From positions 1 through 52,948 of IMG/VR virus record IMGVR_UViG_3300030451_004849: 52,948 nt of DNA; one strand, given 5' to 3'. The DNA is from a virus. Position 1 is the first letter of the stretch; each line of letters begins with the position of its first letter. Position numbers and translations under genes: made by a program. The notes beneath the pieces were generated by a model that saw nothing but the letters and a program-made list of their open reading frames with translations, did not search any database and had not been told where the DNA came from. Of the stretch, positions 10,364 through 18,331 are shown in pieces.

Positions 10364-11350
10364 TTACCATATGTTTGCTGAACTTCCTGACATGTCTTGC
10401 CACTTACCGTCTACCTTAACTTGAGCTTTGCCTTCATGAACCCTTACTTCATAGTAATCGTTAGGACTCCAAGCATCGTTTTCACCTAACATAAACTTAC
10501 CATCACCTTGTGCCTCTAGCCACATATCATCTAATTGAGTCCACTTACCTTGACCTACTTCCCAATTACGCATATCTTCTATAGCTTGAAGTAATATACC
10601 TTTTTCTCTTACATCGTCTTTTGTTGGATTTAAAGTGTTTGACTTAAAGTATGTACCACCACCCCAATCTGAGGTATCTCCGTGGATCGTCATATAACCA
10701 TCATAATCTTCGCCTGGAGTAAAGTATTTAGATGCCTCTATTTCACTAGCTAAAGAACTAGATGCATTATCTTTATTAAATACATCATAAAAATCTTCAT
10801 CAGGAGACTTTTCTTGACCTAATTCCATCAAGTAACCTTCTACTGCATTTGCAAACCCTGGATTATCTTTAAACAATTGATTAAACTCAGTCTCATTTAA
10901 GTGAGAGAGACTTTTCTTTAGACCAAGTAACTTTGTTTTTGCATAATCGGTTGAGGCTTGATTAATATATTGCATATCAGCATAAGTTAAATCCTCTCCA
11001 GACCAACCATCTCCAGCTTGATTTATATAATCTGAATAACTGTGTTGATTAGTCCATGTATCTAATATATCTTGATAGTTTTCTGCAACTACAGGCTTAC
11101 CATCTGCACCTACTTGTATAATAGGAGAGTCCGAAACATCTCTAAACATATTTTGTAATATACCTTCTCTAGCAGTCTGAGCTTTATTTTCTTTTTCTTG
11201 AGCAGCATAAGATGCTATAGCCCTTTTACGAGCTATTTCATTATTCTTTTGCTGTTCTTTAAACTCAAAAGCCTGCTTAACACTGTTAACAGCATTATCC
11301 ATAGCATTGCTAAGAATGTTATGTCCTTGATATGTTCCGAAATCTGGCAT
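10364..11350 (-). CDS. Putative internal virion protein, function unknown
   Basis: 328 residues; no family recognised. The N-terminal ~70 residues form a long charged helix (KEQQKNNEIARKRAIASYAAQEKENK) likely to be a coiled coil. The remainder is acidic and rich in Asp, Gly and aromatic residues, including GDTSDWGGGTYF near 225-236. It ends within a base of the next gene's start region (11350 shared), so it is translated as part of the ejection/virion block between the PG-binding proteins and the Ala/Gly-rich protein. Placement suggests a virion component; nothing shows an enzyme. Confidence 0.6.
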   Translation of the reverse strand: MPDFGTYQGHNILSNAMDNAVNSVKQAFEFKEQQKNNEIARKRAIASYAAQEKENKAQTAREGILQNMFRDVSDSPIIQVGADGKPVVAENYQDILDTWTNQHSYSDYINQAGDGWSGEDLTYADMQYINQASTDYAKTKLLGLKKSLSHLNETEFNQLFKDNPGFANAVEGYLMELGQEKSPDEDFYDVFNKDNASSSLASEIEASKYFTPGEDYDGYMTIHGDTSDWGGGTYFKSNTLNPTKDDVREKGILLQAIEDMRNWEVGQGKWTQLDDMWLEAQGDGKFMLGENDAWSPNDYYEVRVHEGKAQVKVDGKWQDMSGSSANIW

Positions 11351-11997
11351 TACTTAGGAGCCTGTCCTGGTCTATTCTTATATTGTTCTGCAGTCATAAT
11401 GTTATCATTACTATATCCACCTGGAAGTATTCCTCCAAGACCTTTATCTGCATTATACCAAGCATTTTTAAGCCAACCACCTAATTTAGTGTTAGCGTTT
11501 GCTTTTCTTTCTGCAGCCATTTTATCATTATAATCATATTTTAAAGGATCATTTCCTGCAAGAGCTTCTTCTTGAGCAACTCTTTCTCTATATGCAGCTT
11601 CAGTTTTAGGACCAAACATACCGTCTTCTTTAACTCCTAAAGCTCTTTGAACCTTTTTTACTGATTCAGGGTCATTCATATCAAATTCTCTGATAGATGT
11701 TTGTTTTGCAAACCCACCAGTTCCTGGATCATCATTATAACCTAATCCACCATCATAAGCGTAATCAAATGCTGCAGCTGCAGGAAGAAAAGGTGCTGTT
11801 GCAGTGTAATAAGCTGCATTGCCTAATGCATTTTTAGCCTTTTCTTTTGTACCTATGATAGCCGTATCGTCTGCAAACCAACCCTCATTTGGGCCTGCGC
11901 CTGTAAAATCTTTTACTGTTTGTGTAGTGGACTTACCATCCCAATCAGGGAGTATTCCCTCATTGCCTGCCCACCAATTTGACCAATTAAAAGCCAT
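11350..11997 (-). CDS. Virion protein with peptidoglycan-binding repeat
   Basis: 215 residues. A motif near residues 112-135 (SVKKVQRALGVKEDGMFGPK, then TEAAY) matches the PG_binding_1 repeat (VQxxLGxxxDGxxGPxT), a three-helix module that binds peptidoglycan. The rest is Gly/Asn/Asp-rich without a visible catalytic domain. The adjacent gene (12019-12444) carries the same repeat, so two cell-wall-binding proteins lie in tandem in the virion block. They may anchor ejection proteins to the wall during infection. There is no signal peptide, which fits delivery from the virion and not secretion. Confidence 0.7.
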   Translation of the reverse strand: MAFNWSNWWAGNEGILPDWDGKSTTQTVKDFTGAGPNEGWFADDTAIIGTKEKAKNALGNAAYYTATAPFLPAAAAFDYAYDGGLGYNDDPGTGGFAKQTSIREFDMNDPESVKKVQRALGVKEDGMFGPKTEAAYRERVAQEEALAGNDPLKYDYNDKMAAERKANANTKLGGWLKNAWYNADKGLGGILPGGYSNDNIMTAEQYKNRPGQAPK

Positions 11998-12018
11998 TTG
12001 TCTCTCTCCTCTTTGTTA

Positions 12019-12444
12019 TTATTTATAACTTTGGTAGTGTCCAAAGTCCATGTTGTTAAAAGCATCTTGTAAAGGATTACCTTTACTTTCTTTTTTAGCT
12101 TCATTCATTGCTTGTTGAGCAGCATTATCTGCGCTCTGAGCTGTATCTTGAGATGGTTGTCCAGATACCCACTTATCATAAGCACCTTGTGTTTCTGGTC
12201 CTACTATACCATCTACTGTTACACCTAATTCTGATTGAACTTTTTTAATTTGGTCAGGAGACATTTGGCTAAAATCTAGCCCAGTACCTAAAGCACCACC
12301 GCCACCTCCTGCAGAGTTTCCACCAGATAAAAACCCTCCAGCTTTATCCATAAAACCGCCAAATTTATCCATTCCTAATCCACTAGCAACACTTCCTATT
12401 CCTGATGCTGCTTGTCCTAATAACCCTGTTAATCCTGCAAACAT
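12019..12444 (-). CDS. Small Gly-rich virion protein with peptidoglycan-binding repeat
   Basis: 141 residues. The N-terminal ~50 are Gly/Ala/Ser-rich and hydrophobic (possible membrane-active segment) and run into a glycine tract. Residues ~62-90 carry QIKKVQSELGVTVDGIVGPE followed by TQGAY, the PG_binding_1 signature. The C-terminal tail is Gln/Ala/Asp-rich. The gene starts one base after the stop of the S74-ended protein gene. Together with 11350-11997 it suggests tandem duplication of a wall-binding module. No catalytic residues are visible, so it is a binding and not a lytic protein on present evidence. Confidence 0.7.
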   Translation of the reverse strand: MFAGLTGLLGQAASGIGSVASGLGMDKFGGFMDKAGGFLSGGNSAGGGGGALGTGLDFSQMSPDQIKKVQSELGVTVDGIVGPETQGAYDKWVSGQPSQDTAQSADNAAQQAMNEAKKESKGNPLQDAFNNMDFGHYQSYK

Positions 12445-13140
12445 TTAAAATACCTCATCTGGTTTAATATACATGATTCCATTTTTACCTTTGTGTACAG
12501 CCTTAGGATTATTTTTCATTAAATCTTGAGCAACTACTCCTATGCGTTCAGTACCTTTTTTGCTATTTTTATATGTGAATCTATATAAGTTAGTAGTTTT
12601 ACCGTTTTTCATTTTAGCCTTACCAACTTTACCTAATATATTTTTCATTCTAGCATCACACATCATTAAAGCAGCTCCACCAAGTTTCATAACGTTACCT
12701 GCCATTGCAGAATTATAGTTATTTTGATTGGTTATATTTTGCCCATAAGCAGAAGCCATGGCATCTCTTGCCTGCATATCTGCACTTTGAGCCGTTCCTA
12801 ATAATTGATTAGATGCACCTAAATTAGAACTTAACATGTTTTGAAAAGCGGTACCTAAATTGCCTGCAGTTTTAGATGCAGCATCAGCTGCCATTTGATT
12901 TGCAATACCACTTTGACCACTCATACCTGTAGCGGCCATATTCATTCTATTCATTCTATTTTGAGTGTATAATGTATCTTGTCCTTGTTGTTGCATAGCA
13001 TTAAATTGTGCTTGCATTAAAGGACTATTGGGGTCTATCATTTGTTCAGCTCGTTCACCCATTGTCTTGGTGTAGTCTGACTGCATCATCCCATAAATCT
13101 TATTAGGATCTATTTTTTTCGGAGCTGAAAACCAACCCAT
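12445..13140 (-). CDS. Virion protein ending in an S74-type chaperone domain
   Basis: 231 residues. Residues ~1-155 are Gln/Met/Asn/Ala-rich helices (MQQQGQDTLYTQNRMNRMNM). From ~158 the sequence reads CDARMKNILGKVG, then NLYRFTYKNS, RIGVVAQDLM and PKAVHKGKNGIMYIKPDEVF, the hallmarks of the intramolecular chaperone/peptidase S74 domain (S-D-x-R-x-K-xN, IGVxAQEV). That domain usually trimerises fibres and cleaves itself off before a Ser; here the Ser-Asp start is Cys-Asp. A GGGGGT ribosome binding tract lies ~9 bases before the ATG. It is unusual to find this domain on a helical protein and not on a beta fibre. Confidence 0.7.
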   Translation of the reverse strand: MGWFSAPKKIDPNKIYGMMQSDYTKTMGERAEQMIDPNSPLMQAQFNAMQQQGQDTLYTQNRMNRMNMAATGMSGQSGIANQMAADAASKTAGNLGTAFQNMLSSNLGASNQLLGTAQSADMQARDAMASAYGQNITNQNNYNSAMAGNVMKLGGAALMMCDARMKNILGKVGKAKMKNGKTTNLYRFTYKNSKKGTERIGVVAQDLMKNNPKAVHKGKNGIMYIKPDEVF

Positions 13141-13221
13141 TTATGAATACCCCCTAGTATACGTATATAAAAGCTTACATTAAGCCATTATAATATATTA
13201 AAGCCTTATGTAAGAAAACAA
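13141..13221 (-). promoter_or_regulatory. Intergenic gap with imperfect hairpin and promoter-like -10
   Basis: The gap holds an inverted repeat, cttacat/atgtaag with extra aag/ctt pairing after a bulge, enclosing ~25 AT-rich bases. On the minus strand the loop reads TATTATAAT, with TTACAT 15 bases before TATAAT. Either an internal late promoter or an attenuator/processing hairpin is possible. The promoter match is weak at -35. Confidence 0.35.
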
Positions 13222-13380
13222 CTACTTTTTATCTTTTTTAGCAGTTTTTTCCTTCAATAGGTCTTTAGTTTGTTTTAAAGCTTCTATAGCACCCTGTATT
13301 TTAATATACATTGTCTTAGAATTTTCTAATTGCTCTTCTAAACTTGCTATTTGCTCGTCTATTACTTTACTATCCGCCAT
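13222..13380 (-). CDS. Small coiled-coil protein, unknown
   Basis: 52 residues from ATG at 13380 to TAG at 13222. The sequence is a heptad-like amphipathic helix (IDEQIASLEEQLENSKTMYI) with a Lys-rich end. It has no family match that I recognise. It lies 9 bases downstream of the preceding gene and is followed by the largest gap of the late block. It is probably a small structural or assembly protein. Confidence 0.6.
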   Translation of the reverse strand: MADSKVIDEQIASLEEQLENSKTMYIKIQGAIEALKQTKDLLKEKTAKKDKK

Positions 13381-13389
13381 TTTTACTCC

Positions 13390-13872
13390 TTATTGATGTT
13401 CTTCTGAGTTTGTCATCCATGGACTCAGACTATTATTATATTGCTGGGTCACTGTATTATTAGCTCCTCCAGTATAAACTTCAGAACCAGTGCTCCAATT
13501 AAAAGATGTCATTGTATTATCAAAGTCTGACTCTGTATCAAATACAAATGCTTTTTGATCATACACCATAATATACTTATTATCTACCGTATTTTTAAAG
13601 TTAAAAACTGTGTTTGCTGATTTTATTTTTGCTATAATGTTAGCCTCTTTGATTGCATCTATACCTAAATCGGTATTGCTAACTGAAGATATATCATCAT
13701 AGTATGTATAGTTTCCTGATATATTTATATCTCCTTCATCGTGAGCACTAATCATAGAATCTTGCAAAGTTTGTGCTGCGGCCTGAATATCAGCTGGATT
13801 AATTATAATTAAGCTTTCACTTGTGTAATTAGAAACCAAATCATAAACTCTTTGTGAAATTGTGCCTGCCAT
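13390..13872 (-). CDS. Putative tail-associated protein, unknown
   Basis: 160 residues with mixed beta content and many Asn, Thr and Asp. It is reminiscent of small fibre-associated or assembly proteins. It follows the 220-residue gene by 3 bases. No signal peptide, transmembrane segment or catalytic motif is visible. The C-terminus (QQYNNSLSPWMTNSEEHQ) is polar. Function is inferred only from its position just after the long fibre gene. Confidence 0.55.
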   Translation of the reverse strand: MAGTISQRVYDLVSNYTSESLIIINPADIQAAAQTLQDSMISAHDEGDINISGNYTYYDDISSVSNTDLGIDAIKEANIIAKIKSANTVFNFKNTVDNKYIMVYDQKAFVFDTESDFDNTMTSFNWSTGSEVYTGGANNTVTQQYNNSLSPWMTNSEEHQ

Positions 13873-13875
13873 ATA

Positions 13876-14538
13876 TTATAATCCAGATGGGTGAGTAATT
13901 GCTTTTAAATCAGAGTAACTAGTTTGAGTATCCTTTCCTCCGTGAAGAGCATACTCTGTTCTAAGTCCCGCAGCTTCTTCAGTACTTAATTGTATAAGTC
14001 CATTGCTATATTTTTCTAATAATATTCCAAGAACTTTATTCTTATCTTTAGTGCTTGCATGGACAATTTTAGGACTAACGTTTAAATGGTCATAAGCATA
14101 TAAGTTTTCTAGTTTTAAATAGTTTCCAAAGAAAGCAGAATCATAGATTAAGGCAATTATATATTTTCCTAAAGTTGAAGAGTAAACACATGTAGGTGGA
14201 ATAAGATAATTAGAGCCCGCTCCTTTTAACCATTCAAAATAATCAGTATTAAACCTATCACTTTCCATAATATGATCTGTTTCTCCGTAAACAACAATAT
14301 CGTCAAAATCAACAGACACTCCAGATTCACCTCTATTTGGATTATCATACCATAAATCATGGAAACTCTCAGTTGATGGTAAAGATCTAGTTAATTCAAT
14401 AAAAGTATCATACTCAGCCTCTGTTGCAGAAGCTAAGTTGTTTGGATTTTCCCAATCAGCATCGTTAGTCCTATGTACGTATTGATAAGATAATCCATTT
14501 GCTTTAGTTTTAGTTTCTTTAAAATAATAATAAGCCAT
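13876..14538 (-). CDS. Putative fibre assembly or tip protein, unknown
   Basis: 220 residues, not recognised. It is rich in Tyr, Asp and Asn (MAYYYFKETKTKANGLSYQY), acidic, with predicted alternating beta strands and helices. It begins one base after the 1263-residue fibre gene stop, the usual place for a fibre chaperone, adhesin tip or receptor-binding adaptor. Nothing in the sequence separates these options. Confidence 0.55.
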   Translation of the reverse strand: MAYYYFKETKTKANGLSYQYVHRTNDADWENPNNLASATEAEYDTFIELTRSLPSTESFHDLWYDNPNRGESGVSVDFDDIVVYGETDHIMESDRFNTDYFEWLKGAGSNYLIPPTCVYSSTLGKYIIALIYDSAFFGNYLKLENLYAYDHLNVSPKIVHASTKDKNKVLGILLEKYSNGLIQLSTEEAAGLRTEYALHGGKDTQTSYSDLKAITHPSGL

Positions 14539-14539
14539 A

Positions 14540-17500
14540 TTAGTTAGTCCCCGTATTAGATACTTGCCACGTCAAATATACTCTAAATATATCATCTCTA
14601 TCAGATTTTGCTGTAATTTGTATTCTACCCTTATTGTTACCATAATGGTAAGGTCGAGCGCCTGTCGTTGTTCCTGAGGTCATTACAGGGACTCTTTGAT
14701 AAATAGAGTGATTGTGCAAGCTATTTGTAGATGTAGTCGCATTACCCCAATCAATACCTATAGAATCTCCAAATGAATACCAACTACTCCAAGTATCACC
14801 AGTACCATAGCGATAATATAATCTTATATAGTCTTCTGCACCTCTTACAGCATCTGGTTGAAAATAAGCAACACAGTTTAATGTGTTATAATACCCAGCA
14901 TTATATATAGTATCATAAAAATTATTATCATAAGATTCTTGAGGAGTTGACCCTATAATGTCTCTAGTATATTTATAATAAGAGCCAAAAATGTGGTGTG
15001 GTACATAATAATATTGATTTGTTTCGGTATTAGGCTTTAAACTTCTTATTATAGGTTTGTCGTTAAAAGATACTCTTGCGTCAAAAACAGGAGCCTTGAT
15101 AAGCCCTTTAAATTCCATCTGCCCTGTAGATGAATCAAATAAAATCTTAGGCTGAACACCAGTTCCTGGTATAGTCACCCCACTTCCAGCTCTGACACTA
15201 AATTTTTGAGAGCTATTTACAGTTCCTAAGAAAAAACTATTATTAGTATCATATCCTCCTCCATTATTCATGATATGAGCATTATCACCGACTCGCAAAC
15301 TTCCTTGCATGCTAATATCCCCAGTATCGCCGCTTATAATTACACTAGGGGAACCTTGTGAAAGCGAACCAAACATTAAACTGTTACCATTCCAATTAAG
15401 TTGATTTACACCGTCATCATCTTTTAATTGAAATACAGAATTACCAGAATTTAAACCAAAGTATGTTCTCCAATTGTCTCCATCATATATTCCAAATATA
15501 TCACTACCTGCATAAAATCCTGCTCCTGCTGGCGGTGCTGCAGGTAAAGCTAAACTTGAATCAATATACATTTGCACTTGGTCAAAATATACATGCTCAA
15601 CACCTGGAGATTCTTGACTACTATGTTCATCTACAAATATCCAAGGAACTACCCACCCAATAGGCTCTGTTGAACCTGAAAAATTCCAAGTAGCAGGAAT
15701 AACCCATGTACCTTGAAATTGATTCCATGAATTTGCAGTTTGGTCTGTTTTTGCTATACTATACCAAGTCCAACTAGTCTTGTCTGCATTATACATTTTT
15801 ACACCGACTCTACCTAGTTCATTTTTAATTGCTTGCTGCCATTGTCCAGATTTAATATATCCCATAAATGAAACCGAAATCTTCATTCCAGGAACAACAG
15901 GGTATACTGTTTCTGCTCCTGTTAAATCAGTTTGATAGGCGTCTGAATTAGCATTTGTACCACTTACTATTGATGCTCCTTTTAAAGAATAATCTCCAGA
16001 AGAAGGGTTAACATCTCCTGAGTCCGCTTTAGAAAATAAAGATGAATTACTACCATCTCCTCCTTTCCACATTTGCATATTATCATAATTAGAGCCAGGG
16101 TCAGGGTTAAATTCCATATTCCAATCAACAATCATGTTTCCACCAATTTGTTGACTGATCCATTCTGCTGCCTGATAATTTGAAAGAGCATCAAAGTTAG
16201 GTAAATTATTTAAATCAGTTCCTAAATCATCTATACTATCTGATAAATTGTCTAATTCTTGCTGTAACCCTCCACCAGTAACATTAATATCTCCTGATAT
16301 AACTAAATTAGAGCCGTCCCAAGATAAACCGACACCTTCACCAGATTGATCAGTTTGCCAAGTGTCACTAGTATCCCCTGTATTAACTAACGCAGAACCT
16401 AACCTAAACGTTCCATCTACATTAAGTTCTACTTTTTTACTTCCATTGTTATATATATTTAAAGGAGTATTAAAAAGCCTTAAGCCCTTATTGTTATCTA
16501 TAGTAGCACCTTTTAAATAAGATGTGCTTAATGTTGCATCATCGGCGATTATCATACCAAAATCAACATCTTCATTTTCGCTATAATCTGCCATATTACG
16601 CAAGTTACCCAACACAACTACCTTTTTAGCAGCATCCCATGCTGTATCAGTAGTTTTTGCGGCATTTAAGCTTATTCTAGGGCCATAACTATTTAATGTA
16701 GAGCCAGTAGACGTTAATTCAATATATCCTTTATTTCCAGCTCCTCCTAATTTGTATAAACAAACTACAGCTTCACCTGGGTTCCAAGTATTTTGAACAC
16801 CATCGTTATTTACATCTCTATTGGTTATTTGTATTCTATATTCTGGATTTGCAGAAGTGCCATAATTCGTATCATCATCAACTGCACTTGTTTTTATTAC
16901 CTCAGTTTTAGGAGCACCATCATCTTTTATTCCTTGTAATATAACATAGGCATTTTTTAGATTATCATCATTATGCTCTACTGCCATATAACCTGTTTCT
17001 GTATTAGACAAGGTCTGAACTAATTTTGTTGTAGGTGCTATTAATAACTGTCCTCCAATAGTACTCATAACATGCATAGCAACTAGATTTTGAACAACTA
17101 ATTCTCCAGCATGAATACTATTAAATTGCCTATCTAAATCACCTAAATTGGTTTGAAGTGTCCCTTCTGGTAAAACTGCCTTACCAGCGGGTAATAAGTT
17201 TATATTACCTATAGTTTCAAGATTTAAATTACCACCTGTATCTACTTTAAAATCAAAGTATTTATTAGAGTCATATTCAATTCTTAATTGACCTACAGAC
17301 CTTGTGTCTCTTATAATAACACCAGGTTTATTTTGGTCATCTGTTAAATAATGATAATCTTGCCCAAAGTTTGAGTGGCTAGCAACATCTATAAGCACAC
17401 CACCATCTATTCTAGTAGGTCCATATATTCTAGTTTTATTAGACATAGAATCGATAACATTAATATTTAAGTTACCTTTATTAAGATCTACATTTCCACC

Positions 17501-18331
17501 TAGCTCAGTATCATTGTTTTGTAATTGAGCGTAAGAAACTACTAAGTCTCCATCTATCCTAACATCTCCGTACACATCTAATGCCCAATCAGTTCCAGAT
17601 GTTGGACCATTTATAGTAAGTTTTTTACCAGTTGTTCCAGGCGTTGTTCCACCAAAGGTATTAGCTCCTTCCCATACATAATCTGGAGCAGGGTCAATTT
17701 TATGCTTATGATCCCATCTAGCTGCAACATTTTGACTACCTGTATCGGCATTAGTATTATCAACTAAACTATCTGCTATATTAGGTGGAGATAAAGGGAA
17801 GTGTATAACGTTTAGATGATTGTTTTCATCATTATATGTGATATTACCACCAGTATAAGATAGGTCTAAAAGAATAGGGTTATTAAGAGTCCAGTGTTCA
17901 TGAGTGTGATTACCTACTGCTACTTGATCTGCTTGAGTCCCAACATCAGAGTTTCCTGCTAAATTTTCAAAGGTAACGCCATATTTAGTTATATAAGGCT
18001 CTATTCCTTGTCCAGGCATAGTATATGTAGCTATATCTGAATTATCGGGATTTTTCTCCTCTAAAGTAAGATTTACTGTTGCCCAACCATCATCAAACCT
18101 ACCTTGTAAAAAATAACCACTAGATCCGTCTAACCCCGAACCTTTATAAAGGCGCATGTCTCCTGGTTTACCAATAATTCCTTGTACGCTTGAAGTTCCA
18201 CTTGGAAAGTTTACAGCATCAGCGACACTATTTAAATCTTTATATATAGTATCTACTATTCTCTGTACTTTTGGGTCAGAGATTTTAGGAGCACTTTTCC
18301 TTAATTTTCCTAAAGCACCTCTTATTCCCAT
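14540..18331 (-). CDS. Long tail fibre protein
   Basis: 1263 residues. A basic N-terminus (MGIRGALGKLRKSAPKI) is followed by beta-rich sequence with many Asn, Gly, Thr and Asp. This includes repeated DGDLVV / DGTFRLG / GDINVTGG type turns typical of beta-helical fibres, a short heptad helix near 690-715 (ELDNLSDSIDDLGTDLNNL), a jelly-roll-like carbohydrate-binding region near 720-900, and a C-terminal adhesin-like part with repeated aromatic residues (YYNTLNCVAYFQPDAVRG). It would form the trimeric receptor-binding fibre. Its start overlaps the stop of the hub gene. Exact domain limits need structure prediction. Confidence 0.75.
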   Translation of the reverse strand: MGIRGALGKLRKSAPKISDPKVQRIVDTIYKDLNSVADAVNFPSGTSSVQGIIGKPGDMRLYKGSGLDGSSGYFLQGRFDDGWATVNLTLEEKNPDNSDIATYTMPGQGIEPYITKYGVTFENLAGNSDVGTQADQVAVGNHTHEHWTLNNPILLDLSYTGGNITYNDENNHLNVIHFPLSPPNIADSLVDNTNADTGSQNVAARWDHKHKIDPAPDYVWEGANTFGGTTPGTTGKKLTINGPTSGTDWALDVYGDVRIDGDLVVSYAQLQNNDTELGGNVDLNKGNLNINVIDSMSNKTRIYGPTRIDGGVLIDVASHSNFGQDYHYLTDDQNKPGVIIRDTRSVGQLRIEYDSNKYFDFKVDTGGNLNLETIGNINLLPAGKAVLPEGTLQTNLGDLDRQFNSIHAGELVVQNLVAMHVMSTIGGQLLIAPTTKLVQTLSNTETGYMAVEHNDDNLKNAYVILQGIKDDGAPKTEVIKTSAVDDDTNYGTSANPEYRIQITNRDVNNDGVQNTWNPGEAVVCLYKLGGAGNKGYIELTSTGSTLNSYGPRISLNAAKTTDTAWDAAKKVVVLGNLRNMADYSENEDVDFGMIIADDATLSTSYLKGATIDNNKGLRLFNTPLNIYNNGSKKVELNVDGTFRLGSALVNTGDTSDTWQTDQSGEGVGLSWDGSNLVISGDINVTGGGLQQELDNLSDSIDDLGTDLNNLPNFDALSNYQAAEWISQQIGGNMIVDWNMEFNPDPGSNYDNMQMWKGGDGSNSSLFSKADSGDVNPSSGDYSLKGASIVSGTNANSDAYQTDLTGAETVYPVVPGMKISVSFMGYIKSGQWQQAIKNELGRVGVKMYNADKTSWTWYSIAKTDQTANSWNQFQGTWVIPATWNFSGSTEPIGWVVPWIFVDEHSSQESPGVEHVYFDQVQMYIDSSLALPAAPPAGAGFYAGSDIFGIYDGDNWRTYFGLNSGNSVFQLKDDDGVNQLNWNGNSLMFGSLSQGSPSVIISGDTGDISMQGSLRVGDNAHIMNNGGGYDTNNSFFLGTVNSSQKFSVRAGSGVTIPGTGVQPKILFDSSTGQMEFKGLIKAPVFDARVSFNDKPIIRSLKPNTETNQYYYVPHHIFGSYYKYTRDIIGSTPQESYDNNFYDTIYNAGYYNTLNCVAYFQPDAVRGAEDYIRLYYRYGTGDTWSSWYSFGDSIGIDWGNATTSTNSLHNHSIYQRVPVMTSGTTTGARPYHYGNNKGRIQITAKSDRDDIFRVYLTWQVSNTGTN

